Shown here piece by piece: positions 54,676-63,590 of a stretch of DNA of 64,000 nt. Source of the DNA: Neisseria elongata subsp. elongata (GTDB taxonomy: Bacteria > Pseudomonadota > Gammaproteobacteria > Burkholderiales > Neisseriaceae); assembly GCF_900113545.1 (NCBI RefSeq), contig NZ_FOPS01000007.1:1-64000 (forward strand). Direction: 5' to 3'. The notes beneath the pieces are model-generated. The model was not told where the DNA came from and made no database searches. It worked only from the letters and a program-made list of their open reading frames with translations. Each line of letters begins with the position of its first letter. The stretch's first letter is position 1. Both the position numbers and the translations under genes were made by a program.

Positions 54676-54981
54676 ATGGCACTCATCAGCACACACGACA
54701 AAACCTTCGAGCTTCAAGAGGGCGAAACCTTATTGGAGGGCTTGGAGCGCACCGGCCACGAGGTCGAATACCAGTGCCGCAGCGGCTATTGCGGTTCCTG
54801 CCGCGTCAAAATATTAGACGGCAGGGTGTCTTACGACGATTTCCCGCTGGCGTTTGTCGCGCCCGGCGAGATTCTGCCGTGTTGCTGTCGCGTGAATGAG
54901 GATATTAAGGTCGATTGCCGCGCGAGAATGAGCGAACCGGATTTGTTTGCAGGCGATTTGTTCGGCAATATAGGCAGTTAG
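54676..54981 (+). CDS. 2Fe-2S ferredoxin, YfaE type
   Basis: The 101-residue plant-type ferredoxin has the cluster motif CRSGYCGSC (Cys34, Cys39, Cys42) and a distal CCC (69-71) for the fourth ligand. YfaE, encoded after nrdAB in E. coli, supplies electrons for maintaining the NrdB diiron-tyrosyl cofactor. The nrdB-adjacent location and close similarity in size support that role. The extra adjacent cysteines at 69-71 are unusual but only one is needed. The gene lies on the same strand 85 bases after nrdB. Confidence 0.88.
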   Translation: MALISTHDKTFELQEGETLLEGLERTGHEVEYQCRSGYCGSCRVKILDGRVSYDDFPLAFVAPGEILPCCCRVNEDIKVDCRARMSEPDLFAGDLFGNIGS

Positions 54982-55084
54982 CCCCTTGCGCAAACCACGT
55001 CCGGCAGCTATAATGCCGCGTTTTGCAACCTTGTCTGCCGCAATCGCATGGCGGCAGGCTGTCTTTAAACCGTAAGGAGATAAC

Positions 55085-55450
55085 ATGCGTCATTACGAGA
55101 TCGTGTTTATCGTTCACCCTGATCAAAGCGAGCAAGTACCCGCTATGGTTGAACGCTACAAAGCACTGGTAACCGAAAACAACGGTAAAATCCACCGTTT
55201 GGAAGACTGGGGCCGCCGCCAGTTGGCATACCCCATCAACAAAATTCATAAAGCACATTATGTTCTGATGAACATTGAAGCCACTCCGGCCGTTATCGAA
55301 GAATTGGAGACTGGTTTCCGTTTCAATGATGCCGTACTGCGTCATCTGACTATTCAGACCAAACATGCAGTTACCGACGCTTCTCCGATGATGAAAGAAG
55401 AGAAGTCCAAAAACCTGTTGAAACAACAGCAAGAAACTGCCGAAGCATAA
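55085..55450 (+). CDS. rpsF: 30S ribosomal protein S6
   Basis: The 121-residue protein has the S6 fold signatures [33 protein letters not shown] and [12 protein letters not shown]. It binds the central domain of 16S rRNA with S18. AAGGAG precedes the ATG. First gene of the rpsF-priB-rpsR-rplI operon. The short C-terminal tail ([19 protein letters not shown]) is Lys/Glu/Gln-rich; S6 is often glutamylated in enterics, but RimK is not seen here. Confidence 0.97.
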   Translation: MRHYEIVFIVHPDQSEQVPAMVERYKALVTENNGKIHRLEDWGRRQLAYPINKIHKAHYVLMNIEATPAVIEELETGFRFNDAVLRHLTIQTKHAVTDASPMMKEEKSKNLLKQQQETAEA

Positions 55451-55747
55451 TTGGACAACTCCCTGACCCTTACCGCCCGTATCGAAAAATGCGGCATCAT
55501 CCGTTATACGCCCGCAGGCGTGCCTGTGTTGGATTTAATGCTGAAGCATGAATCTTGGCAAAATGAGAACGGTGAAAAATGTCTGGCAAAGCTTGAAATA
55601 GCGGCCAGGATAGTCGGTAAGGAGGCTTTGGTTTGGCAGGGTCGGCAGGATTGGGCCGTACAGGTCAGCGGTTTTTTAGCCGCAGCCGGCCTGCGTTATC
55701 CAAAGCCGATACTGCGGATACAGAACATTCAAGAATATAAAGGTTAA
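55451..55747 (+). CDS. priB: Primosomal replication protein PriB
   Basis: The 98-residue single-stranded DNA binding protein (OB-fold) has [20 protein letters not shown] and the C-terminal [12 protein letters not shown], characteristic of neisserial PriB. It helps restart stalled forks with PriA. The frame opens with TTG directly after the rpsF TAA (TAATTG), so it has no intergenic gap and no ribosome site of its own except within the rpsF end; initiation likely uses reinitiation. rpsR follows five bases later. Confidence 0.88.
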   Translation: MDNSLTLTARIEKCGIIRYTPAGVPVLDLMLKHESWQNENGEKCLAKLEIAARIVGKEALVWQGRQDWAVQVSGFLAAAGLRYPKPILRIQNIQEYKG

Positions 55748-55752
55748 ACGAC

Positions 55753-55983
55753 ATGGCTCGTCAAACATTCAAACGTAGAAAATTCTGCCGTTTTACGGCT
55801 GAAAAAATCCAAGAAGTGGATTACAAACAAGTTGATTTGCTGAAAGATTTCATTACTGAAAACGGCAAAATCATTCCCGCCCGCATCACCGGAACCAAAG
55901 CGCACTACCAACGCCAACTGGCTGTTGCCGTAAAACGCGCGCGTTTCTTGGCGTTGCTGCCTTATACCGACCAACACAAATAA
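55753..55983 (+). CDS. rpsR: 30S ribosomal protein S18
   Basis: The 76-residue protein shows [20 protein letters not shown] and the conserved [30 protein letters not shown]. It pairs with S6 on the 30S platform. Standard length. Operon neighbour of priB and rplI. Confidence 0.97.
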   Translation: MARQTFKRRKFCRFTAEKIQEVDYKQVDLLKDFITENGKIIPARITGTKAHYQRQLAVAVKRARFLALLPYTDQHK

Positions 55984-55999
55984 TTTTGGAGCGTAGATC

Positions 56000-56452
56000 A
56001 TGCAAATTATTCTGTTAGAAAAAATTGGTGGTTTGGGCAACTTGGGCGATATCGTAACCGTGAAAAACGGCTACGCCCGCAACTTCCTCATCCCGCAAGG
56101 TAAAGCCAAACGCGCAACAGAGGCCAATAAAGCCGAATTCGAAGCACGCCGTGCCGAATTGGAAGCCCGTCAGGCTGAAATCCTTGCCGATGCTTTGGCC
56201 CGTAAAGAGAAATTGGACGGACAAGTCATCACTGTGGCCCAAAAAGCCGGCGTGGATGGCCGTCTGTTCGGTTCCGTTACCAATGCCGACATTGCTTCAG
56301 CCATTGTGGCAAGCGGCATCAAAGCAGAGAAAGCCAATGTTCGCTTGCCGGAAGGCCCGTTTAAAGCCATTGGTGAATACGAAGTGGAAATTGCATTGCA
56401 CAGCGATGCAGTAGCAAAAGTTACCGTAGCAGTAGTTGCCGCTGCCGAGTAA
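56000..56452 (+). CDS. rplI: 50S ribosomal protein L9
   Basis: The 150-residue protein has the L9 signature [40 protein letters not shown], a long central helix and a C-terminal domain ([14 protein letters not shown]). It ends the ribosomal operon; a terminator follows directly. Confidence 0.97.
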   Translation: MQIILLEKIGGLGNLGDIVTVKNGYARNFLIPQGKAKRATEANKAEFEARRAELEARQAEILADALARKEKLDGQVITVAQKAGVDGRLFGSVTNADIASAIVASGIKAEKANVRLPEGPFKAIGEYEVEIALHSDAVAKVTVAVVAAAE

Positions 56453-56471
56453 TACTGTTTATTAAAAGAAC

Positions 56472-56500
56472 ACCGCATCAAATTATGATGCGGTTTTTTT
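56472..56500 (+). terminator. Terminator of the rpsF-priB-rpsR-rplI operon
   Basis: ACCGCATCA, loop, TGATGCGGT followed by seven T: a canonical rho-independent terminator 20 bases after rplI. Confidence 0.92.
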
Positions 56501-56838
56501 ATTTTCAGTCTTAGAATTTTAAATTGCAGGATTGAGTTTGGATTTTTACTGCAGTAAACCAGCTTGATTCCGGATATTAAGTTGGGAAAGCATAAACATC
56601 ACAAATCATCATTTTCGTAAGATTGGGCAGTCCTGTCGTGTGAGAAATTTGGCTTTTGATGGCTGATAGCCATGGATAAATAGACCGTTTAAATGTTCAC
56701 GTTGAATTTCTGCCTGATTGGGGAACATAATGGTTCAAATAAATGATTTTCCCAAATTCATGTTTTTCCAAATTTATATTTTTCATCTGTTTGATTGATA
56801 CCTTGCCGGTTTTGGACAACTCACGGTATGACAATGCC
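56501..56838. other. AT-rich intergenic region, no gene seen
   Basis: About 340 bases with clearly lower GC than the flanks. All frames are short and broken; it contains no DUS. This may be the remnant of a lost gene or horizontally acquired sequence. It separates the ribosomal operon from the convergent antiporter gene. Confidence 0.5.
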
Positions 56839-58554
56839 TCAATCCGGAATTCTCAAGCCCAGCTGGCGAATCTGGGCTTTATTGTCTAATTCTTTCACTG
56901 TGATTTTAAAGCCGTTCAAATCGATGCAGTCGCCTGCGACGGGCATATCGCCGAAACGCCGTCTAAACAGTTCGTCCAGGCGGAGGTTGCGTTCGTGTTC
57001 GTCCACGGGCAGGCTGTAGGCTTCGGCAAGGTCGCCGACAATGGCTTCGGGGTTCAGGTTGAATGCGCCGAAGAAGGTTTGTTCGCCGTGGTTGTTGCCG
57101 GCAAATTGCTGGGCGAAGTCATCGCCCAGCTGTTCGTCGAGGATGAACCATACGATGTCGCCTGCCTTCATCTGGGTGCTGGGCAGGACGGCTATGTTTT
57201 CGCCGTTGCGGAGCAGGGCAAAGATGCGGCCGTCTGAAAACCTGTCGCGCGTCATGGCGGACGGGTGGCTGTCTTCCGCGTCGGAATTTGCCTCAACTTT
57301 GAACGATTGTAGGGATACGGCCAGTTTGTCGGCCAACCAAATTTCTCGTTGCGACAGCGGTTCCGGCTTGGGCGGTAAATCGACTTTCAGCAGGCGGGCG
57401 AAAAACGGGATGGTTGCGCCTTGAATCAGCAGTGAGAGGATGACGACGGCGAAGGCGACGTCGAACAGCATCAGGGAGCCGGGCACGTCCATCATCACGG
57501 GTGTGATGGCAAGGGTAATCGGTACGGCGCCGCGCAGTCCGACCCAGCTGATGTAGGCCACTTCGCGCGAACGGTAGCTGAAAAACTTGAGCGAAGTCCA
57601 GACGGCTAGGGGGCGGGCGGCGAAGATGAGGAAGGCGGCGATGACGACGGCTTTGGGGCCGGTTTCAATCAGTCTGGCGGGGCTGACCAGCAGGCCGAGG
57701 ACGAGGAACATCGATGCCTGGGCCAGCCAGGCCAGGCCGTCCATCACATTCAAAACGTGTTCGGTGGAGCTGTTGCGCGAGTTGCCGATGAACACGCCTG
57801 CCAAGTAAACCGCCAGAAAGCCGCTGCCGCCGAGCAGGTTGGTAACGGCGAACACCAGCAGGCCGCCCGAGGCGATTAAGATGGCGTACAGCCCTTCGGC
57901 CAGGCTGATGCGTTCCAATATTTTCGCCAGTAATTTGCCTGCCGCATAGCCGGAAAACAGTCCCAGTCCGAGCTGGGTGGCCAGCAGTGTCAGCATGGAG
58001 GCGGAATCGGTTTCGGCAGGGTTCATGATGAGGCCGATAAAGGCACTGACCAGCAGGATGGCCATCGGATCGTTGCAGCCGCTTTCTAACTCCAAAGTAG
58101 CGGAAATACGCGAATTGAGGCGCACGCCGCTGCTGCGCAACAGCGAGAAAACCGCTGCCGCATCGGTCGAGCCGACAATGGCGGCCATCAATACGCCCAA
58201 TTTCCAGTCGATGCCGAGAAAGAAGGTGGTAAAGACGCCGAGCAGGGCGACGGTGGCAATTACGCCCCAGCTGGCTAAAACGGCGGCGGGTTTGAGGGCG
58301 ATGCGGAAACTGTTGAATTTGGTACGCAGGCCGCCGTCGAGCAGGATGATGGCCAAGGCGAGTTGGCCGACCATGTTGGCAAAGGCGAAGTTGTCGAATT
58401 TGATGCCGCCCACCCCTTCATCGCCCGCCAACATGCCGACGATAAGGAAAACCAGCAACAGGGGCATGCCGAAACGAGAGGAAATACGCGATGCGATGAC
58501 GCTGATGAACAACAGCAGGGCGATGATGAGGAAGAAAGTGTTGAGCGAGTCCAA
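56839..58554 (-). CDS. cvrA: Potassium/proton antiporter CvrA (NhaP2) family
   Basis: The 571-residue protein has an N-terminal CPA1 membrane domain with 12 or so helices: MLAGDEGVGGIKFDNFAFAN, the ion site ND in ELESGCNDPMAILLVSAF and YISWVGLRGAVPITLA, followed by cytosolic TrkA-C-like and transporter-associated regions (about 405-571). CvrA/NhaP2 exports K+ (or Na+) for H+ in response to low osmolarity. Full length. It stands alone. A DUS is embedded at about residue 445, coding RFSDGRIF. Confidence 0.88.
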   Translation of the reverse strand: MDSLNTFFLIIALLLFISVIASRISSRFGMPLLLVFLIVGMLAGDEGVGGIKFDNFAFANMVGQLALAIILLDGGLRTKFNSFRIALKPAAVLASWGVIATVALLGVFTTFFLGIDWKLGVLMAAIVGSTDAAAVFSLLRSSGVRLNSRISATLELESGCNDPMAILLVSAFIGLIMNPAETDSASMLTLLATQLGLGLFSGYAAGKLLAKILERISLAEGLYAILIASGGLLVFAVTNLLGGSGFLAVYLAGVFIGNSRNSSTEHVLNVMDGLAWLAQASMFLVLGLLVSPARLIETGPKAVVIAAFLIFAARPLAVWTSLKFFSYRSREVAYISWVGLRGAVPITLAITPVMMDVPGSLMLFDVAFAVVILSLLIQGATIPFFARLLKVDLPPKPEPLSQREIWLADKLAVSLQSFKVEANSDAEDSHPSAMTRDRFSDGRIFALLRNGENIAVLPSTQMKAGDIVWFILDEQLGDDFAQQFAGNNHGEQTFFGAFNLNPEAIVGDLAEAYSLPVDEHERNLRLDELFRRRFGDMPVAGDCIDLNGFKITVKELDNKAQIRQLGLRIPD

Positions 58555-58708
58555 AGCGGCCGGCTTTCTTAAAAATGGATGATGGAAGATACGGAAAAAC
58601 CGACGGATTTTATCATAGAACGCCGTGTTTCCCGCTGTTTGGCCGTCTGAAAACGGCGGCTGGGCGGTGATTGCGTATCGGGTGAAAGCGGTGTTTCAGA
58701 CGGTCTCT

Positions 58709-59131
58709 TCAGCCGTAATTTTCGCCGAATCCGATTTCCGGTATGAAGGCTGCAAACCGGCGAAAGGCCTCTTCCTCGGCAAACAGCCATTCGCAATAGC
58801 CGAAATCGTAACCGGTCTTCGCCAGCCAGCGGGCGCGCCAACGTCCGTTGTGGCAATGCGGCAGCGGTTCGAAGCAAGAGGGATATTCAGATTGCTGCTG
58901 GAGGCATTCGCCGAAACACTCGCCAAATGTCAGCCAGCACCAGCGTTCGGCAAAATCGAGCTGCGGGTAGAACAGCTTTACCACCAGACTGTAAGGCAGC
59001 CGCTGCCGCCATGTATCTCGTTCTGCCTCCGCTTCGGGCCATTGTACGGGCGGCAGGCACTCGCGCAGGTAGTCGGCAAATTCAACCACGCTCACGGCAT
59101 TGTGGCGTGCAAAATTGGAAATATCGCTCAT
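58709..59131 (-). CDS. Hypothetical soluble protein
   Basis: The 140-residue product is rich in Trp, Cys and Phe (FAERWCWLTFGECFGECLQQ, FGYCEWLFAEEEAFRRFAAF). No signal peptide or helix. Six or more cysteines suggest metal binding or structure but they are not in paired motifs that I recognise. Upstream of the ATG, ATAAACA gives only a weak ribosome site. A DUS cluster lies next to both ends. Confidence 0.6.
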   Translation of the reverse strand: MSDISNFARHNAVSVVEFADYLRECLPPVQWPEAEAERDTWRQRLPYSLVVKLFYPQLDFAERWCWLTFGECFGECLQQQSEYPSCFEPLPHCHNGRWRARWLAKTGYDFGYCEWLFAEEEAFRRFAAFIPEIGFGENYG

Positions 59132-59565
59132 TGTTTATCTTTTGGGGGCGGGATGATTTTTCAGACGGCCTCACGGTTTGAGTGTTGTATATATTCCCCC
59201 AATAGCACGGATGGGATGTGAAGCGGACATGCGTTATTCGGTTTTCAGACGGCCTCAATATTGTTACCCAAGGCCGTCTGAAAGTAGTTCGGCGGGATTG
59301 GAGCAGTTTGGGCAAACGGACGGTGCGATTCGGCTGGATATTGCGGCAGGTCGGCCTTTATGCGGACAGGGCGGATGTTTCCCTTCGGCAAACTTTTAGG
59401 CCTGCCGTTTATGCGTTTGTCCGGCAGACGTGCGGACTGTTTGCCCCACATGGTTGATTTGGCGGCTAAATGTCTTTTCAGACGGCCTCGGTCTATGGAG
59501 GCCGTCTGAAAACTTTGGGGTTTCGGGTTTAAGCGGACGGCGGTATGCCGCGGCGTTTCGCGTGC
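59132..59565. other. 434-base intergenic region packed with DUS
   Basis: At least five DUS in mixed orientation lie here (near 59159, 59241, 59271, 59475 and 59502). Overlapping open frames exist on both strands but read through DUS and show no ribosome site or protein-like composition; I regard them as chance. Confidence 0.5.
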
Positions 59566-60519
59566 CTATTCGTCGTCTTCATCGTAGTTTTTCCACCAGA
59601 TGCCGCTTTCGGGATGCCGAGGCAGGGGGTAATCCTGCGGGACGATTTCCCAAACCGCCCGGCCGTCTGCCTGTGCCGCCCAGTCATCCAGCAGTGCTTG
59701 TGCGTCGGCCAAACTTCGGGCGGCGATGCCGAAGCTGCGTTCGGCCTGCCATGCGCCCGGTTCGGCAGATGCGTGATGTTCGTGATTGTGCGGCGTGCCG
59801 TAGCTGCAGCGCAGGCAGATGAAGCTGATGCTGCTTGTCCAATCTTCGGTGTAGGTGTCGGTGTGCAGCGATTGTTCGGACAGTGCGTGAGAGTCGGCTT
59901 CAGACGGGCATCGTACGAAAGCGGCGTAGGTTTGGCGGGGCGACTGCCGCCAACGTTCCAATGCGTTGAATACCAAGACTTCGCCGCCTTGGCCGTCGGC
60001 GCGCCTGCCGGTGGATGCGCCGTCGTGCAGTACGATGTCGCCCATGCGGTAGCCGCTTTCTGGCAGGGGGACGTTGATGATGCGGGAGCGGCAGGGGTCG
60101 ATTCGGCGGGCATAGACGCACTCGCCGCCTGCCCAAGGATTCAGCCGTAATACGGCGGTGCCGAAATCGGCTTCGATTTCGCCTTCGTCTTCGGGCAGGG
60201 GGATGCTGCAGGCCGCCCACAGTTGCCGCGCTGTCTGCCAGTCGTGCAGGGCGGTGGCGGCGATGGCGGCATTCCAATGGGCGGCTTCGTCAAACTCGGG
60301 GGCGCAGGCGATGGCGGCGAGGTTGGCTTGCAGCGACAATGCCCAGTCCATGCGGTATTTGGCGGCAAGTCCGAGCATGTAGCGGTATTGGGCATTGTCG
60401 GGATGCGCTTTGGCCAGTTGGGCGAATTTGTCGGCGGCGGTTTGCAGGTCGCCCGCATCGAAGGCCAGGTAGGCTTGGTTGTGCAGTTTTTTGTGTTGGC
60501 GGTGGTTTTTTCGGAACAT
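59566..60519 (-). CDS. TPR-containing hypothetical protein
   Basis: The 317-residue protein has an N-terminal TPR-like region (HNQAYLAFDAGDLQTAADKF, AKAHPDNAQYRYMLGLAAKY, DWALSLQANLAAIACAPEFD) and a C-terminal region rich in Trp/His/Cys (GGECVYARRIDPCRSRI, ICLRCSYGTPHNHEHHASAE). The HNHEHHA stretch could bind metal. Ends acidic (NYDEDDE). No family name can be given with confidence. GAACATG has only a weak ribosome site. It lies upstream of nothing obvious on the same strand; glnD is further upstream. Confidence 0.65.
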   Translation of the reverse strand: MFRKNHRQHKKLHNQAYLAFDAGDLQTAADKFAQLAKAHPDNAQYRYMLGLAAKYRMDWALSLQANLAAIACAPEFDEAAHWNAAIAATALHDWQTARQLWAACSIPLPEDEGEIEADFGTAVLRLNPWAGGECVYARRIDPCRSRIINVPLPESGYRMGDIVLHDGASTGRRADGQGGEVLVFNALERWRQSPRQTYAAFVRCPSEADSHALSEQSLHTDTYTEDWTSSISFICLRCSYGTPHNHEHHASAEPGAWQAERSFGIAARSLADAQALLDDWAAQADGRAVWEIVPQDYPLPRHPESGIWWKNYDEDDE

Positions 60520-60599
60520 GTTTTTTTATCGGGCAGGGCGGGTTGGAAACGTCGGTTTGCTGAGTTGCTTTGTATTTGTATCGGTGCCGTACGGTGTTT

Positions 60600-63161
60600 T
60601 CAGACGGCCAATACGGCGGACAGGTCTTTTTTCAGGGCGACTTGGCGGTTGGGGTCGGCCAGGCCGGGGCTGTAAAGTAAGAAGCTGTCTTCCACGCGGT
60701 CGTCCGTGGTGCTGATTTGGGCATAGCGCAGGCTGATGCCGTGGCGGTTGAACACTTCGGCGGCATTGGCGAGCAGGTAGGGGCGGTTTACTGCAATCAG
60801 GCTCAGGGTAAACCAGCCGGGCTGTTCTTCTTCGGCGCGGATTTCGACAACCGGCACAATCGGCTGGTGGCGGGCGCGGCGGCTGCGGATGCCGTCTGAA
60901 AACGAGCCGTTGCGGATTTTGCCGTGCAGGAAGTCTTGCAGTTCCGCCGACAGGGCGTTTTCTATCCGCTGCCGGTCGGTATCGGTGCTGCCTTCGGGCG
61001 GCCGGACGGCGAAGGTGTCGAGGACGTAGTCATGGGCGGTGATGAAGGCGCGTGCGGCGGCGATGTCGAGGTTGTGGCGGCTGAAAATGCGGCAGAGGTT
61101 GGCAAACAGGCGGTCGGCATTGGGTAGGTAAACCATGACTTGCAGCATATTGCCGTTGGCCGGATGCGGGCGGATGCGGGCGCAGGCCTGTTCGGGATGG
61201 TGAACCAGATGGGCGGTGTGCCAGAGGATTTCGCTTTCCTGATGGTGGACGAAATAGGCCGCGCCGAGTGCCTGCCACAGTCTGCGCTGTTCTTTTTCGC
61301 CGATGCCGGCGGCGGTGAGGGCGGCGATGGCGGCGGCCTGTCGGCGGCCGGTAACGGCGGCGCGGCTGTCGGAGTTGCCGTTGAAACGGCGGGAGGCCGT
61401 CTGAAAGAGGTTTTCCAGCAGTCCGGCTTTCCATGAATTCCAGATTTTCGGGTTGGTGCCGCGTATGTCGGCGACGGTGAGGAGGTAGAGGGCGGACAGG
61501 CGTTCCGTGTTGCCGACGCGGCGGCAGAAGCGGGCGACGACGTCGGGGTCTTGGATGTCTTCCTTTTGCGCGGTCATCGACATCAGCAGGTGGTTTTCCA
61601 CCAGCCAGCAGAGCATTTCGCCGTCTTCTTCAGGCAGGAAGTGGTCGGCGGCGAAGCGGCGCGCGTCGGCCACGCCTTGTACGGCATGGTCGCCGCCGCG
61701 CCCTTTGGCGATGTCGTGGAAGAGGGCGGCAAGGTAGAGCAGGTATTTTTTGTCGAAGGCGTTCATGACGGTGGAGGCGAAGGGCAGTTCGTGCACGTGC
61801 TGTTCCATTGCCAGGCGGCGCATGTTCCGCAGGACGGTGAGAATGTGGTCGTCCACGGGGTAGATGTGGAACAGGTCGTGTTGCAGCAGGCCGACGATTT
61901 TGTTCCATTCGGGCAGGTAGCGGCCGAGTACGCCGTAGAGGTTGAGGAAGCGCATGGTGCGGGTCAGGCCGCGCCCGTGTCGGAAAAAGCCGATAAAGCG
62001 GCGGCGGTTGGCTTCGTTTTCGTAGAAGGCGCAGTTGATTTTCCGCGCCGCCGCCCACCAGGCGCGCAGGGTTTTCGGTGCGATGGCGGTCAGGTCGCTG
62101 TGCCGCTGCAGCAGTTTGATGATGATGAAAATGTGTTCGGGCTGTTGCTTGAACAGGTTTTTGTCGCGGACGGCGATTTGGTTGCCGATTTGGTAATAGT
62201 GGCGGTCGATGGCCCGTTCCACGCGCGGCAGCGGCGTGTACACGCGCCCGCTCAACATCGGCAGGATGATGCCGTTGAGCTGTTTGACCGCCTTGGCCGC
62301 GCGGTAGAAGCGGTGCATCAGTTTTTCGCTTTTCAGACGGCCTCCTTCGCCGTCGGGCAGGATGTTTTCCGCCAAACGGGTTTGCAGGTCGAATATCAGG
62401 CGGTCTTCTTCGCGGCCGGCGGCCAGGTGCAGGTCGATGCGGATGGCGGCCAGTTCGCGGTGGCTGTTGGCGAGGATGCCGGCTTCGGTGCGGGTGAGGA
62501 TGCGTTGGCGGATAAGTGCGTCAAAACCGGCATCGATGCCTTGCGCCTTGGCCAGCCAGAGCATGGTGTGGATGTCGCGCAGGCCGCCGGGACAGGTTTT
62601 GACGTTCGGTTCGAGCAGCGCGCCGGAGCCTTGCTGTTTGTCGTGCCGCTGCTGCATTTCGAGCAGTTTGCCTTCGATAAAGGCGGCGGGGTGGCGTTGG
62701 GCGTTTAAAGTTTGGATGAATTGTCCGGCCAAAGCGGCGTTGCCGCATAAAAAACGGGCTTCGAGAAAGGCCGTGTCGGCCGTCAGGTCTTGGCGCGCGC
62801 TTTCGCACAGTTCCGCCGCCGTGCCTGCTTTCAGGGACGGCGCAAGGCCAAGGTCCCACAGGGTTTGCACCAGCCCGGCCATCCGCTCTTCTTCACCGGC
62901 ATCGAGCGGGGCGGCGGATACCAGTGTCAAATCGGTATCGGAATAGGGATACACTTCGCCGCGCCCGTAGCCGCCGACGGCCAGCAGGCAGAAGCGGCCG
63001 TCATCGAAAAACGACGGCCATAATTCGGCCAGCGTGCGGTCGATTGTCCGGCAGTATTGCTGGAAAAAGAGGTTGGGGCGGCGGTTGGCGAGATAGCGTT
63101 CGGCGGCCTGCTGTTTCTGCTGTTGCAGGCGGCGGGCGAGGGCGGGGATATCGGCTTGCAT
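60600..63161 (-). CDS. glnD: [Protein-PII] uridylyltransferase
   Basis: The 853-residue enzyme uridylylates and deuridylylates PII in nitrogen control. Nucleotidyltransferase motif GGYGRGEVYPYSDTDL (63-78) with catalytic aspartates, a GlnD PII-UTase central part, HD domain (YLAALFHDIAKGRGGDHAVQG) for removal of UMP, and two C-terminal ACT domains (MVYLPNADRLFANLCRIFSR; FTLSLIAVNRPYLLANAAEV) that sense glutamine. I start at MQADIPALARR (63159-63161); the longer frame starts in a DUS. Several DUS are embedded, one of them AT-dialect (60889-60900). Confidence 0.94.
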   Translation of the reverse strand: MQADIPALARRLQQQKQQAAERYLANRRPNLFFQQYCRTIDRTLAELWPSFFDDGRFCLLAVGGYGRGEVYPYSDTDLTLVSAAPLDAGEEERMAGLVQTLWDLGLAPSLKAGTAAELCESARQDLTADTAFLEARFLCGNAALAGQFIQTLNAQRHPAAFIEGKLLEMQQRHDKQQGSGALLEPNVKTCPGGLRDIHTMLWLAKAQGIDAGFDALIRQRILTRTEAGILANSHRELAAIRIDLHLAAGREEDRLIFDLQTRLAENILPDGEGGRLKSEKLMHRFYRAAKAVKQLNGIILPMLSGRVYTPLPRVERAIDRHYYQIGNQIAVRDKNLFKQQPEHIFIIIKLLQRHSDLTAIAPKTLRAWWAAARKINCAFYENEANRRRFIGFFRHGRGLTRTMRFLNLYGVLGRYLPEWNKIVGLLQHDLFHIYPVDDHILTVLRNMRRLAMEQHVHELPFASTVMNAFDKKYLLYLAALFHDIAKGRGGDHAVQGVADARRFAADHFLPEEDGEMLCWLVENHLLMSMTAQKEDIQDPDVVARFCRRVGNTERLSALYLLTVADIRGTNPKIWNSWKAGLLENLFQTASRRFNGNSDSRAAVTGRRQAAAIAALTAAGIGEKEQRRLWQALGAAYFVHHQESEILWHTAHLVHHPEQACARIRPHPANGNMLQVMVYLPNADRLFANLCRIFSRHNLDIAAARAFITAHDYVLDTFAVRPPEGSTDTDRQRIENALSAELQDFLHGKIRNGSFSDGIRSRRARHQPIVPVVEIRAEEEQPGWFTLSLIAVNRPYLLANAAEVFNRHGISLRYAQISTTDDRVEDSFLLYSPGLADPNRQVALKKDLSAVLAV

Positions 63162-63358
63162 GGCGGGTACGGCGGAAAAGGGAAAGCGGGAATTGTGCCG
63201 TGCGCGGCGGCAAAGCACAAGGCGGATGAGGCCGTCTGAAAACACTGCGGGCGGCGCGTTTGAGGCAGGCTATCCGAAACGGAATGCCGATAGTGGGTAA
63301 AACGGCGGCTTTGCTTTACAATGCGCCCTTTTACAACCCCCTAAAGAAAGGCAGAATC

Positions 63359-63505
63359 ATGAGCCAGGAAGAAAACAAAATCAAAGTAGATACTTATGAC
63401 GACGAACAAAACCAGCAGCCGAAAGAGGAAATCGAGCTGCCGGTGATCGACGACAACAAAGGCGAAACCACCGAAAGCGGCTGCTGCGGCGTGTGCGGCG
63501 GCTGA
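63359..63505 (+). CDS. 48-residue acidic protein with Cys tail (CCGVCGG)
   Basis: The product reads MSQEENKIKVDTYDDEQNQQ, then a Glu/Asp/Lys-rich stretch, and ends ESGCCGVCGG. AAAGGCAG lies seven bases before the ATG at 63359, and a strong terminator follows, so it looks like a real gene. The N-terminal part is disordered and acidic; the CCxxC end could bind metal, be oxidised or be processed. I do not recognise a family. Upstream, TTTACAATGCG could serve as a -10 region. It is divergent from glnD. Confidence 0.65.
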   Translation: MSQEENKIKVDTYDDEQNQQPKEEIELPVIDDNKGETTESGCCGVCGG

Positions 63506-63528
63506 TTTTTGGCAACGGTCGATATGGG

Positions 63529-63562
63529 AAACGGCGCGGAAATCCGCGCCGTTTTATTTTTT
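63529..63562 (+). terminator. Terminator of the CCGVCGG gene
   Basis: AAACGGCGCGGA, loop AA, TCCGCGCCGTTT followed by TATTTTTT: a perfect 12-bp GC-rich stem. A DUS overlaps its T run. Confidence 0.92.
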
Positions 63563-63590
63563 CAGACGGCCTGCCGTTTTCTGGAGGGCA

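Noticed and set aside
59218-59457. Possible small plus-strand gene in the DUS-rich gap
   Set aside because: It reads through three DUS, overlaps other frames equally long, and shows no ribosome site or recognisable composition.
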